From NCBI GenBank assembly GCA_002422205.1, contig DITS01000030.1, positions 19,730 through 47,482 on the forward strand: 27,753 bases of DNA. The letters are read 5' to 3'. The translations under genes were made by a program, and so were the position numbers. Within the stretch, counting starts at the first letter, position 1. Each line of letters opens with the position of its first letter. Source of the DNA: Alphaproteobacteria bacterium UBA6178 (GTDB taxonomy: Bacteria > Pseudomonadota > Alphaproteobacteria > Rickettsiales > UBA3002). The notes under the pieces were generated by a model. That model made no database searches. It had not been told where the DNA came from and was given only the letters and a program-made list of their open reading frames with translations. This document shows positions 1 through 7,763 of this stretch, piece by piece.

Positions 1-27
1 CCCTAGCCTCTAGCCTCTAATCCCTAA
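1..27. repeat. Heptamer tandem array at the SET gene 3' end
   Basis: Degenerate 7-bp units run from the window edge: CCTCTAG (7-13), CCTCTAA (14-20), TCCCTAA (21-27), preceded by a partial unit. The array supplies the TAG stop codon of the SET-domain gene on the minus strand (24-26). The units match closely those found inside leuS at 22663-22697. It may continue beyond the left edge. Confidence 0.6.
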
Positions 28-392
28 AAATCGATCTCCCCCGCAAACTCATTATAGTTGCAGGTAATCTCTTCACCCACCGCAATATCGGCGGTGGCGA
101 TACCGTGGCTGGCGAAGGTAAAGTCGGTATTGGGCGTGTCAGCATGGTTCATGAAACGGCCCGAATCGCCATCGAGTATGCGCACATTCTTTTTAGCCGG
201 ATGCGGATAGGTATAGCGTTGCAGATACTCCTGTCCGATCGGGGCAAGGGCGGCAATCTGCGGGTTGGTAAACTCCACATCAAACCCCTCAACGAATTCC
301 CAGATAATCTGGCCTTTTTTAATAGGTTCAGCGGCAAAAATACCGTTGCCCTCGATTGCACTTGATTGAATCATCGTTTGCACAAGCATCAT
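24..392 (-). CDS. Small SET-domain protein
   Basis: A 122-residue protein that is almost entirely a SET domain. The start of the fold is seen in the stretch GNGIFAAEPIKKGQIIWEF, the S-adenosylmethionine/substrate pocket in GRFMNHADTPNT (the NH pair is the family hallmark) and the end in AVGEEITCNYNEF. SET proteins transfer methyl groups to lysine; bacterial stand-alone SET proteins have few proven substrates, so the target here is unknown. There is no post-SET cysteine cluster. I use the ATG at 392, with GAGAG upstream, rather than the TTG at 404 or the second ATG at 389. The stop codon lies within a heptamer repeat array, so the C-terminus may have been set by repeat insertion. It could also be a non-catalytic SET fold. 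Confidence 0.85.
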   Translation of the reverse strand: MMLVQTMIQSSAIEGNGIFAAEPIKKGQIIWEFVEGFDVEFTNPQIAALAPIGQEYLQRYTYPHPAKKNVRILDGDSGRFMNHADTPNTDFTFASHGIATADIAVGEEITCNYNEFAGEIDF

Positions 393-480
393 ATAAGCTC
401 TCAAAAATAGTGGAACTTTTTCTGCGATACCTGTTTTTGAGGGCCGCTGCTATCGGGATTTTTGCTGCAATATGAAATAT

Positions 481-1752
481 TTATGTTGCAATTAATTTTT
501 TCCTATACAGGACCATCAATGTGATGACGGGCAAAATGCCCAAGCCCGCAGACATGGCAAACATCACCGTCCAGCCATGTGCGTCGGCAATAAATCCGGC
601 GGAGCCGGCAATCGTCTTGCTCGCCAGCGAGGCCAGTGAGCTGAGCAGCGCATATTGCGTGGCAGTATAGGCCAGATTGCACAGGCTCATCATATAGGCT
701 ATCGCTACCGCCGTGACCATGCCGCCCGATAGATTATCGATGCTGATCGCAAACATCAGGTAATAGCTGTTCGGCCCGATGATGCTGAGACCGGTATAGG
801 TGAGATTAGCGATAATCTGAAACAGCAAAAACGCCATCAGGCATTTGCGCACGCCGAGCCTCGCAATCAAGCCGCCACCGATAAACATGCCCAGCAATGT
901 CGCGCCAAATCCATACAGCTTCGCAATCGCCGCCACCTCGCTTTTTTCAAAGCCGATATCGAGAAAAAACGGGGTGGTGATAAAGCCGATAAAGCCATCT
1001 GGCAGGCGATAAAATAAAATTAGCAACAAAATCAGCCACCAGCCTTTATGGCGTTGCATAAAATCTTTAAAAGGCATCACCACGGCACGATAGAGCCACG
1101 CACCCAGCGCCACGGGCGCATCACTTTGCGGTAACGATCCATCCTGCGGCTCACTTGCCAGCAGCGTAGTGAACAGCCCCACCACCATCGCTGCTGCCAT
1201 CACTAGATAGGCAATATGCCACACATAAGCATCGGCCAGCGCCAGCGCCCCCGCGCCCGCTGCCATCATGCCGATACGATAACCAAACACTGCCATCGCT
1301 GCGCCCTGCCCATATTGGGTTTTATCCAGATATTCGGCGCGAAATGCATCAATCACCACATCCTGCGACGCCGATAAAAACGCCACCAGCACCGCCATCG
1401 CCGCCACTAGCATCAGATCATCGAGCGGGTCGGTATAGGCAAAGGCGGCAATCGCACCTAGCAGCAGCGTTTGAATCAGCAGCATCCAGCCACGCCGCCG
1501 CCCAAAACGCTTGGTGAGATAGGGCAGTTTCAGCTGATCAATAAAGGGTGCCCATAAAAAATTGAACGAGTAAGGCAAGGCCACCAGCGCAAATAAACCT
1601 ATGGTGCTGCGGCTGAGGCCGTTATCCTGCAGCCATGCGCCCAGCGTGCCGCCGACAAGCAAAATCGGTAAGCCGCTGGAGAACCCCAGGCACATCACCA
1701 CCAATAATTTGCGGTGGGTGTAGGCGTTAAAAAAGGCGGCTATCGCCTTCAT
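481..1752 (-). CDS. ampG: AmpG-family muropeptide/MFS permease
   Basis: A 423-residue polytopic membrane protein of the major facilitator superfamily. The N-terminal half matches AmpG closely: SGLPILLVGGTLGAWLQ, FNFLWAPFID, FGRRRGWMLLIQ and SASQDVVIDAFRAEYL. AmpG carries GlcNAc-anhydroMurNAc peptides from the periplasm into the cytoplasm for cell-wall recycling; in some species it controls beta-lactamase induction. About 12 hydrophobic segments can be followed. I start at the ATG at 1752, which overlaps the stop of the kinase gene (ATGA, 1749-1752), rather than at the longer 1839 reading that runs inside the kinase. It ends the kdsB-kinase-permease unit. The exact substrate is inferred from family. 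Confidence 0.85.
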   Translation of the reverse strand: MKAIAAFFNAYTHRKLLVVMCLGFSSGLPILLVGGTLGAWLQDNGLSRSTIGLFALVALPYSFNFLWAPFIDQLKLPYLTKRFGRRRGWMLLIQTLLLGAIAAFAYTDPLDDLMLVAAMAVLVAFLSASQDVVIDAFRAEYLDKTQYGQGAAMAVFGYRIGMMAAGAGALALADAYVWHIAYLVMAAAMVVGLFTTLLASEPQDGSLPQSDAPVALGAWLYRAVVMPFKDFMQRHKGWWLILLLILFYRLPDGFIGFITTPFFLDIGFEKSEVAAIAKLYGFGATLLGMFIGGGLIARLGVRKCLMAFLLFQIIANLTYTGLSIIGPNSYYLMFAISIDNLSGGMVTAVAIAYMMSLCNLAYTATQYALLSSLASLASKTIAGSAGFIADAHGWTVMFAMSAGLGILPVITLMVLYRKKLIAT

Positions 1753-2741
1753 GCCACTAATTCGCCCAACGGTTTGAGCGAACGCGCGCCAATATGCTGG
1801 ATGATTTCCGCCGCGCAGGCACTGCCTAAATCGCCGCATTGTTGCAGGCTCATATTATGGGTGTAGCCATGCAAAAATCCGGCAGCGTATAAATCGCCCG
1901 CGCCGGTGGTATCGACCACATCTTTCACCGGCACCGCCGAAATGGTAATGCGTTGCTCGCCACTCAGAATCAAGGAGCCGCGCGCGCCACGTGTCAAAAT
2001 CACCACATCGGCTTTGCCCTGTATGATTCCAATAATTTCATCAAAACTTTTACCCGGATAGAGCGCTTTGGCTTCTTCTTCATTGGCGAATAAAATATCG
2101 AAATGCGCATCAAGCAGTTGCAAGAATTCCTCGCGGTTGGCTTCAACGCAAAACACATCCGATAAGGTAAAACAAACTTTGCCGCCATTGGCTTTGGCGA
2201 TGTTGAAGGCTTTCAGCATCGCAGCTTTGGTGTGCGGGGCGCTCCATTGATAGCCCTCGCCATAGACCAGCCGTGTATTGGCCAGTAATGCCTCGTCGAT
2301 ATCCTCTTCATAGATATCGCCACCGGCACCCAAATAGGTGTTCATGGTGCGCTCGGCATCGGGGGTGACTAAAATATAGCTGCAACCGGTGGGTTTGCCG
2401 GTGGTGCTGGGCGTGCTGTTAAAATCCACGCCCACCGCTGCCAGATCATGACGGTAAATCCGGCCCAGCTGGTCGTCGCAGACCTTGCCGATAAAGGCGG
2501 CTTTTGATCCCAGCGCCGCCATGCCTGCCAGCGTATTGGCCGCAGAGCCGCCCGAAATTTCCTGCGTTTGCGCCATTTTGTCATACAGCTCCGATGCGCG
2601 CTGCTCATCGATCAGCATCATCGTGCCTTTTTGCATGCCATGTTTTTGCAAAAACGCATCATCGGTCATGCCCAATACATCCAAAATCGCATTGCCGATT
2701 CCCACCACATCATAGCGCTTATTTTTGTCTAGCCCGTACAT
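1749..2741 (-). CDS. PfkB-family kinase, adenosine kinase-like
   Basis: A 330-residue ribokinase/PfkB-family kinase. It opens with YDVVGIGNAILDVLG, the usual N-terminal strand of this family, has the sugar-binding GGSAANTLAGMAALG signature near residues 52-66, and the C-terminal DTTGAGDLYAAGF signature whose Asp is the catalytic base and whose GAGD forms the anion hole. The sequence type (with IGNAILDV and AANT) is the one usually annotated as adenosine kinase in alphaproteobacteria, phosphorylating adenosine to AMP; another nucleoside or sugar is possible. Start ATG 2741 was chosen over the longer frame that enters kdsB; the gene still overlaps the kdsB stop by 13 bp, and its own stop overlaps the permease start, which suggests translational coupling. 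Confidence 0.88.
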   Translation of the reverse strand: MYGLDKNKRYDVVGIGNAILDVLGMTDDAFLQKHGMQKGTMMLIDEQRASELYDKMAQTQEISGGSAANTLAGMAALGSKAAFIGKVCDDQLGRIYRHDLAAVGVDFNSTPSTTGKPTGCSYILVTPDAERTMNTYLGAGGDIYEEDIDEALLANTRLVYGEGYQWSAPHTKAAMLKAFNIAKANGGKVCFTLSDVFCVEANREEFLQLLDAHFDILFANEEEAKALYPGKSFDEIIGIIQGKADVVILTRGARGSLILSGEQRITISAVPVKDVVDTTGAGDLYAAGFLHGYTHNMSLQQCGDLGSACAAEIIQHIGARSLKPLGELVA

Positions 2742-3475
2742 AACAGCTTTCTCGCTTTCTCTAAATCCTCGGGCGTATCGACACCTAAGGGATTGGTTTT
2801 CACGACACATACCTCAATTCGCATGCCCAGTTCAAGCGCGCGTAGCTGTTCCAGCTTCTCACGCAGCTCAAGCGGGCTGGGTGTTGCGCAAACGAAACGC
2901 TCCAGCGCCGCGCGGCGATAGGCATATATGCCGATATGGTGATAGAGCGGGCCGTCGCCATGCGGTGCGGTGGCGCGGGTAAAATACAAGGCGCGCCCCT
3001 GATGCTCGCTGGTAAAATGTATCACCGGCTTGACCACCGAGGGGTTGGTTTTATCGCGCTCATCATCAATCAATGCCGCCAGCGTGGTCATATCCACTGC
3101 TGATTGCGCAAAAGGCGGCAGTAATGCCTGCAATAAATCGGGCGCAAGCGTTGGCAAATCGCCCTGCATGTTAATGATAATATCATGCGCGCCCTGTGGG
3201 TCAATCTGGACCAGCGCTTCCCAGATGCGGTCCGAGCCGCTGGGGTGATCGGGGCGGGTCATCACCGCCTCGCCGCCTGCCGCTTCGATGGCCCGAAAAA
3301 TCTCTGCATCATCGCATGCCACTACCACACGGCCCGCCTCTGCTTCCACCGCCCGCCGCCAGACCTGCACGATCATCGGCGCATCACCGATCATCGCTAA
3401 CGGTTTGTCGGGCAGCCTTGTCGAAGCACGGCGCGCCGGAATTAAAATCAACGGGTTATAAAGAGGCTGTGGCAT
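2729..3475 (-). CDS. kdsB: 3-deoxy-manno-octulosonate cytidylyltransferase (CMP-KDO synthetase)
   Basis: A 248-residue enzyme that activates KDO with CTP to give CMP-KDO for the inner core of lipopolysaccharide. The N-terminal nucleotide-binding loop IPARRASTRLPDKPLA, the internal NMQGDLPTL (metal/CTP site) and the segment IGIYAYRRAALERFV are hallmarks, and the length matches the family. It is transcribed divergently from the cytochrome c gene; the kdsB/cytochrome c divergent pair is a recurrent alphaproteobacterial arrangement as I recall it. The start ATG at 3475 is the first in frame and leaves 132 bp to the cytochrome gene. Cytoplasmic. Confidence 0.95.
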   Translation of the reverse strand: MPQPLYNPLILIPARRASTRLPDKPLAMIGDAPMIVQVWRRAVEAEAGRVVVACDDAEIFRAIEAAGGEAVMTRPDHPSGSDRIWEALVQIDPQGAHDIIINMQGDLPTLAPDLLQALLPPFAQSAVDMTTLAALIDDERDKTNPSVVKPVIHFTSEHQGRALYFTRATAPHGDGPLYHHIGIYAYRRAALERFVCATPSPLELREKLEQLRALELGMRIEVCVVKTNPLGVDTPEDLEKARKLLCTG

Positions 3476-3607
3476 AATTGAACTGATCTAGCCTGTACGC
3501 ACATGATCTAGCAAGAAAATTGATGGTTCTGGATTGACTTTCGTGATGATTCGGGCTTGTTAGGAGCATTAGTTAGACTAACCTGCACAGTAAAATTAGG
3601 GACGAAT
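3476..3607. promoter_or_regulatory. Divergent control region kdsB / cytochrome c
   Basis: This 132-bp gap must hold promoters in both directions. It contains the direct repeat TGATCTAGC at 3484-3492 and again at 3504-3512, exactly 20 bp apart (about two helical turns), and a short inverted repeat TTAGT-TAG-ACTAA at 3569-3581. A TTGACT at 3534-3539 could be a plus-strand -35 element but no good -10 follows at 16-18 bp. Operator function of the repeats is inference. Confidence 0.4.
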
Positions 3608-4237
3608 ATGGAACTGAATAAAATTGCCGCTGCCATCTTGCTGGCCGGATTGATCGGGATGATAACCGGTAAAGTATCGACGATTCTGTATTATGGCGGT
3701 GATCATCACCCGGGCGCCGAATCGCATGCCGAGCGCGGCTACACCGTCGAGGGTGCCGATGAGATGGTCGAAGGCGGCGCGGCACCGGCAGAAGCCAAAC
3801 TCGCCAGCATTATCCCATTGCTACACAGCGCCGATGCGGCAGCAGGGGAAGATTTTTTCAATAAGCGCTGCACCGTATGCCATGGCGCCAGCAAAGGCGG
3901 TGCCAACAGCACCGGCCCGAACCTGTGGAATGTCGTCGGCGCCGATAAAGGCACGCATGCTGGCTTCAATTATTCCAAAGCCATGCAGGCCTCTGAAGGC
4001 TCATGGGATTTTGAATCGCTGAATGCGTTTTTACTGCGCCCCAACAAATATATCCCCGGCACCATTATGGCCTATGCGGGTATCGCCAAAGAGCAGGACC
4101 GTGCGAATCTGATCGCCTATCTGCGTCAGCAGCATGATTCGCCACCAGCCATTCCTGCGGCACCTGCCGAAGAGCCGAAAGCAGAAGAAACGCTGGATGA
4201 AACCGCAGAACCACCCGCCGCGAGCAGCGCGGACTAA
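3608..4237 (+). CDS. Membrane-anchored class I cytochrome c
   Basis: A 209-residue c-type cytochrome. Residues 5-30 form an uncleaved signal anchor or signal peptide; a linker follows and then a single haem-binding motif CTVCH (C88, C91, H92). Downstream are GPNLWNVVG, FNYSKAM and PGTIMAYAGI, where the Met is the probable sixth haem ligand. This is the cytochrome c552/CycM type that carries electrons to terminal oxidases at the periplasmic face. The tail after about residue 178 is rich in Pro, Ala and Glu and probably disordered. I take ATG 3608, behind an AGGGA site, rather than the TTG at 3557, because it puts the hydrophobic segment directly at the N-terminus. It is divergent from kdsB and followed after 26 bp by the nfeD-like gene. 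Confidence 0.88.
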   Translation: MELNKIAAAILLAGLIGMITGKVSTILYYGGDHHPGAESHAERGYTVEGADEMVEGGAAPAEAKLASIIPLLHSADAAAGEDFFNKRCTVCHGASKGGANSTGPNLWNVVGADKGTHAGFNYSKAMQASEGSWDFESLNAFLLRPNKYIPGTIMAYAGIAKEQDRANLIAYLRQQHDSPPAIPAAPAEEPKAEETLDETAEPPAASSAD

Positions 4238-4263
4238 TCACGGCTACAGGGGAGTTTACGCCT

Positions 4264-4725
4264 ATGTTCGGATTATCGGTTGCAGTAACATGGTTGCTGG
4301 CAGGGGCATTGCTGATGGCGCTGGAAGCCTTTGGTATCCCCGGTGTCGGCATGTTGTTTGCCGGTCTGGCCGCTATTTTGGTTGGTATATTGGTGCAAGT
4401 CGGGCTGGTCGGCGAAGACGCGCTGATTGTGCAATTTGGATTATTTTGCGCCCTCACCGCTATTTGTGCTGCGGTATTATGGGGGGCGCTCAAACGTTGG
4501 CGCACCAGCCCCGATACCGCCGATAGTTACCATAATATGATCGGCGATCGTGCCGTGGTGGGTGCAGGCGGATTGCGCATGGGTGCCCGTTCGCAGGTCA
4601 CCTGGTCGGGCACGCTCATGGAAGCCGAGCTTGATCCGACATCAGCTATCAGCGAATTGCCACCCGAAACATTAGTAGAAATTACCGCCGTTAAAGGCAA
4701 CCGCCTTATTGTGAAACCGATCTAA
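4264..4725 (+). CDS. NfeD-like membrane protein
   Basis: A 153-residue protein with two or three N-terminal transmembrane helices (about residues 5-75, e.g. ALLMALEAFGIPGVGMLFAG) and a C-terminal OB-fold-like beta domain (residues 90-153) that includes GDRAVVGAGGLRMGARSQV and ends with VEITAVKGNRLIVKPI. This is the short NfeD/YbbJ class, which nearly always sits beside an SPFH/stomatin gene and is thought to work with it in membrane microdomains. That partner starts 14 bp downstream here. A GGGGAG ribosome site precedes the ATG. It lacks the ClpP-like protease domain of long NfeD proteins. Confidence 0.85.
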   Translation: MFGLSVAVTWLLAGALLMALEAFGIPGVGMLFAGLAAILVGILVQVGLVGEDALIVQFGLFCALTAICAAVLWGALKRWRTSPDTADSYHNMIGDRAVVGAGGLRMGARSQVTWSGTLMEAELDPTSAISELPPETLVEITAVKGNRLIVKPI

Positions 4726-4739
4726 CACGGGAGCGTCTC

Positions 4740-5699
4740 ATGGAATTTGTATTTGCGATTATCGGCTTTATTGCGCTGCTGACCATCTGGAAGGGTGTCA
4801 AAATCGTGCCGCAGCAAAGCGCGTGGATTATCGAAAAGCTGGGCCGCTTTGACCGCAAGCTTGAGCCGGGCCTTAATATTCTGATTCCGTTTATCGAACG
4901 CGTCGCCTATCGCCATTCGCTCAAGGAATATGCCTTCGATGTGCAGGAGCAAACCGCCATCACCCGCGACAACGTCACGCTGCTGATGGATGGCGTAATC
5001 TATGTGCGCATCATCGATCCGGTGCAAGCGTCGTATGGCGTGTCCGATCCGGTCTATGCCGTCACGCAGCTGGCACAAACCACTATGCGTTCCGAAATCG
5101 GTAAGCTGGCGCTCGATGAATCCTTTGAGGAGCGCGAGCGGCTCAATGCCAATATCGTCAACGCCATCAATCAGGCGTCGCAAACCTGGGGTATCCAGTG
5201 CATGCGCTATGAAATCAAAAACATCACGCCCCCCACCACCGTGCTTAAAGCGATGGAATTGCAGGTAGCCGCCGAGCGGCAAAAACGCGCCGAGATTTTA
5301 CAATCGGAGGGGCTGCGCCAATCGAAAATCAATATGGCGGAAGGTGAAAAACAAGAAGTGGTGCTCGAATCGGAAGCGGCGATGACCGACCAGATCAACC
5401 GCGCCAAAGGCGAAGCCGAAGCGATCCGCGAAGTGGCACACGCCACCGCGCAAGGCATCGAGCTGGTGGCCGCCGCCATTCAAAAATCCGGTGGCGAGCA
5501 AGCGGTCGCGCTCAAAATCGCGCAGCAATATGTGGAAGCCTTCAGCAAACTCGCGAAAGAATCCACCACTTTGCTGCTACCCGCCAATACCGGTGACGCC
5601 GGTGCCATGGTGGCGCAAGCGCTGGGCGTGTTTAACACCATCCAGCACTCCAGCGGCGATCACGCGGGCGGCCCATGGGGCAGCAGCAAAAAAAGCTAG
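4740..5699 (+). CDS. qmcA: SPFH/band 7 protein (stomatin/QmcA type)
   Basis: A 319-residue stomatin-type protein. An N-terminal membrane helix (residues 2-20) is followed by the SPFH domain, beginning VPQQSAWIIEKLGRFDRKLEPGLNILIPF and including VQEQTAITRDNVTLLMDGVIY and RSEIGKLALDESFEERE. A long charged coiled-coil-like stretch (about residues 175-235, with KQEVVLESEAAM) and an Ala-rich C-terminal part follow. Such proteins oligomerise at the inner membrane and modulate proteases or membrane order. It forms a two-gene unit with the NfeD-like gene just upstream (14-bp gap, GGGAG before the ATG). The symbol is by similarity to Escherichia coli QmcA, which also pairs with an NfeD-type protein. 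Confidence 0.88.
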   Translation: MEFVFAIIGFIALLTIWKGVKIVPQQSAWIIEKLGRFDRKLEPGLNILIPFIERVAYRHSLKEYAFDVQEQTAITRDNVTLLMDGVIYVRIIDPVQASYGVSDPVYAVTQLAQTTMRSEIGKLALDESFEERERLNANIVNAINQASQTWGIQCMRYEIKNITPPTTVLKAMELQVAAERQKRAEILQSEGLRQSKINMAEGEKQEVVLESEAAMTDQINRAKGEAEAIREVAHATAQGIELVAAAIQKSGGEQAVALKIAQQYVEAFSKLAKESTTLLLPANTGDAGAMVAQALGVFNTIQHSSGDHAGGPWGSSKKS

Positions 5700-5750
5700 G
5701 AGCGTTTTGTATTCGTTCCCGCTGCGGTCTACGGGTTTCTTTCTTTATCC

Positions 5751-5860
5751 CCCGTCATTCCCACCCCGTGACAAGCACGGGGTAAACTCCAGCGGGAATC
5801 CAGCCTTTCTTATGACACAGCCGGACATTGTCACCCCGTCGCATGACGGGGTCTGGCCTT
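5751..5860. repeat. Two dispersed hairpin repeats between qmcA and yejA
   Basis: The first repeat is a nested inverted repeat: ATTCCC (5757-5762) pairs with GGGAAT (5794-5799) and inside it ACCCCGTG (5763-5770) pairs with CACGGGGT (5776-5783). The outer part resembles the widespread CGTCATTCCCGC...GCGGGAATCCAG repeats of proteobacteria. The second is the hairpin ACCCCGTC-GCAT-GACGGGGT at 5833-5852 flanked by GTC and CTGGCC. Close copies of the second occur near 12496, 19321 and 19409. The rest of the 5700-5960 gap holds only the palindrome before yejA. Confidence 0.7.
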
Positions 5861-5938
5861 AGTCCTATGCTTATCGCGGTTAGTTTTATGATTGTGCATA
5901 AGCAGCATCAAAAAACCTCTAACCATTGCGCAATGCGG

Positions 5939-5953
5939 TTGTAACGGTTACAA
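5939..5953. promoter_or_regulatory. Perfect 7-1-7 palindrome before yejA
   Basis: TTGTAAC-G-GTTACAA is a perfect inverted repeat ending 7 bp before the yejA start codon. Its length and symmetry suit a dimeric repressor operator, but it could also form a hairpin over the ribosome binding region. No strong Shine-Dalgarno sequence lies between it and the ATG. Confidence 0.4.
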
Positions 5954-5960
5954 GTATCGC

Positions 5961-7763
5961 ATGAGAAACCGCGCGTGTATCATGATAATGTGGGGGCTGC
6001 TGGCGATGACAGCCAGCGCGGTGCAGGCCGCCCCGTCGCATGGCATCACACCCTTTGGCGAGCTCAAATATAACCGTTGGTTCCCGCATTTTGACTATGT
6101 AAATCCCAAAGCTCCGACCGGTGGCAACATCAAGCTCAATTACTCCCTCGCTTTTGATAATCTCAACCCGTTTATACTCAAGGGGGTCTCCGCACCGGGT
6201 ATGACCTATGTGTTCGAATCGCTGATGAAGCCTTCGCTTGACGAGCCGCAATCCTATTACGGGTTGATCGCGCAAAGCATTGATCTGGCCGCCGATAAAA
6301 GCTATGCCGATTTTACCCTGCGGCGCGCCGCGCGCTGGCATGACGGCAAAGCCATCACCGCCGATGATGTGGTGTGGAGCTTTCACACCCTCAAAGAGGA
6401 AGGCCACCCCACTTACCGCATCATGTATGCCTCGATCGATAAGGTCGAAAAACTCTCCAGCCACCAGGTGCGCTTTCACTTCACCGATCCGACCAATCGT
6501 GAATTGCCGATTCTGGCGGCCAGCATGAATGTATTGCCCAAACATTATTATGCCGAGCATGAGTTTAACAAAACCACGCTGATCCCCCCTTTGGGCAGCG
6601 GCCCCTACCGCGTCGATCAGGTGAATCAGGGGCGCAGCATCCGCTTTGCGCGGGTGGAAGATTATTGGGCGCGTGATTTGCCGGTCAATCGCGGCCAGTA
6701 TAATTTTGACCGCATTCAGTTTGATGTATTCCGTGATGAAATCGTGGGCGTTGAGGCGATCAAATCCGGCCAGTATGATTTTCGTCAGGAATATATCGCG
6801 CGTATCTGGGCCAATGCCTATGACACGCCCGCTGTGCGCGACGGGCGGCTGATCAAACGCACCATCGATAATAAAATCCCCAGCGGCATGCAGGCGTTTA
6901 TTTTCAATACGCGCAAACATAAATTCAGTGATCCCCGCGTGCGTGAAGCGATTGGCCTGACGATGGATTTCGAATGGATGAATGAAACGCTGTTTTACGG
7001 TGCCTATGCACGCAGCCAAAGCTATTTCCAGAACACCGATTTCATGGCCACCGGCGTGCCCGAAGGCGACGAGCTGGCCCTTCTCGAGCCTTACCGCGAC
7101 CAGTTGCCGAAAAAATTATTCTACGCCCCCTTCGAAATGCCGCTCACCGATGGCAGCGGCTCGGCACGCGAGAATTTATTGCAGGCGCAGCGCTTGCTGA
7201 ATCAGGCGGGCTGGGTGATGCGCGACGGGGTGCGCGTGCATCAAGATACCGGCGAAGCGCTCAGCGTCGAATTTATGATGAACCAACGCACCTTCGAGAA
7301 AATTATCAGCTCGGTTGGGCGCAATCTCAAACGGCTGGGTATCGATTCCAACTTCCGCTATGTCGATGATTCACAATATCAGAAACGGATTGATCAGCGC
7401 GATTTTGATATTGTATCGATCTGGTGGAATTACGGGCTGCATTTTCCCGGCATTGAGCAAATGGGCTTTTGGCACTCCTCGCAAGCCGATGTGCCGGGCG
7501 GCAAAAATTACAGCGGGCTCAAAGACCCCGTGGTGGATGCGTTGATTGGAAATCTACTCACCGCCACCACGCTCGACGAGCTGACCACCGCCGCCCACGC
7601 CTTTGACCGCACCCTGCTTTGGAAGCATCTGGTGATACCGCATTGGCATCTGGGCGCGTGGCGGTTGCTGTACTGGGATAAATTCGGCATTCCCGAAGAG
7701 TGGCCGGCTTATGGTTTGTCGGTGGATCATTGGTGGAGCAAGGAAGCGGAGAAGGCCCCATGA
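5961..7763 (+). CDS. yejA: Periplasmic peptide-binding protein of the Yej importer
   Basis: A 600-residue family 5 extracellular solute-binding protein. The N-terminal signal peptide (hydrophobic MIMWGLLAMTASAVQA) appears to be cleaved before APSHG. Typical YejA segments are FDYVNPKAPTGGNIKL, FDNLNPF, FESLMKPSLDEPQSYYGLIA, the family signature around RRAARWHDGKAITADDVVWSF, and GVEAIKSGQYDFRQEY. The protein captures oligopeptides and, in enterobacteria, the Trojan-horse antibiotic microcin C for YejBEF. The start at ATG 5961 gives a proper signal peptide; the TTG at 5892 would bury it. Its stop overlaps the yejB start (ATGA, 7760-7763). A palindrome lies just upstream. Confidence 0.9.
   Translation: MRNRACIMIMWGLLAMTASAVQAAPSHGITPFGELKYNRWFPHFDYVNPKAPTGGNIKLNYSLAFDNLNPFILKGVSAPGMTYVFESLMKPSLDEPQSYYGLIAQSIDLAADKSYADFTLRRAARWHDGKAITADDVVWSFHTLKEEGHPTYRIMYASIDKVEKLSSHQVRFHFTDPTNRELPILAASMNVLPKHYYAEHEFNKTTLIPPLGSGPYRVDQVNQGRSIRFARVEDYWARDLPVNRGQYNFDRIQFDVFRDEIVGVEAIKSGQYDFRQEYIARIWANAYDTPAVRDGRLIKRTIDNKIPSGMQAFIFNTRKHKFSDPRVREAIGLTMDFEWMNETLFYGAYARSQSYFQNTDFMATGVPEGDELALLEPYRDQLPKKLFYAPFEMPLTDGSGSARENLLQAQRLLNQAGWVMRDGVRVHQDTGEALSVEFMMNQRTFEKIISSVGRNLKRLGIDSNFRYVDDSQYQKRIDQRDFDIVSIWWNYGLHFPGIEQMGFWHSSQADVPGGKNYSGLKDPVVDALIGNLLTATTLDELTTAAHAFDRTLLWKHLVIPHWHLGAWRLLYWDKFGIPEEWPAYGLSVDHWWSKEAEKAP

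Noticed and set aside
1986..1995. Third parS-like site (contains CACGTG)
   Set aside because: Only the central hexamer matches; flanks do not fit TGTTTCACGTGAAACA and it lies in kinase codons.
5919..7019. Long open frame (366 codons) on the minus strand opposite yejA
   Set aside because: It is a mirror of the yejA codon pattern; yejA has signal peptide, family motifs and operon overlap, and the opposite frame shows no recognisable domain.
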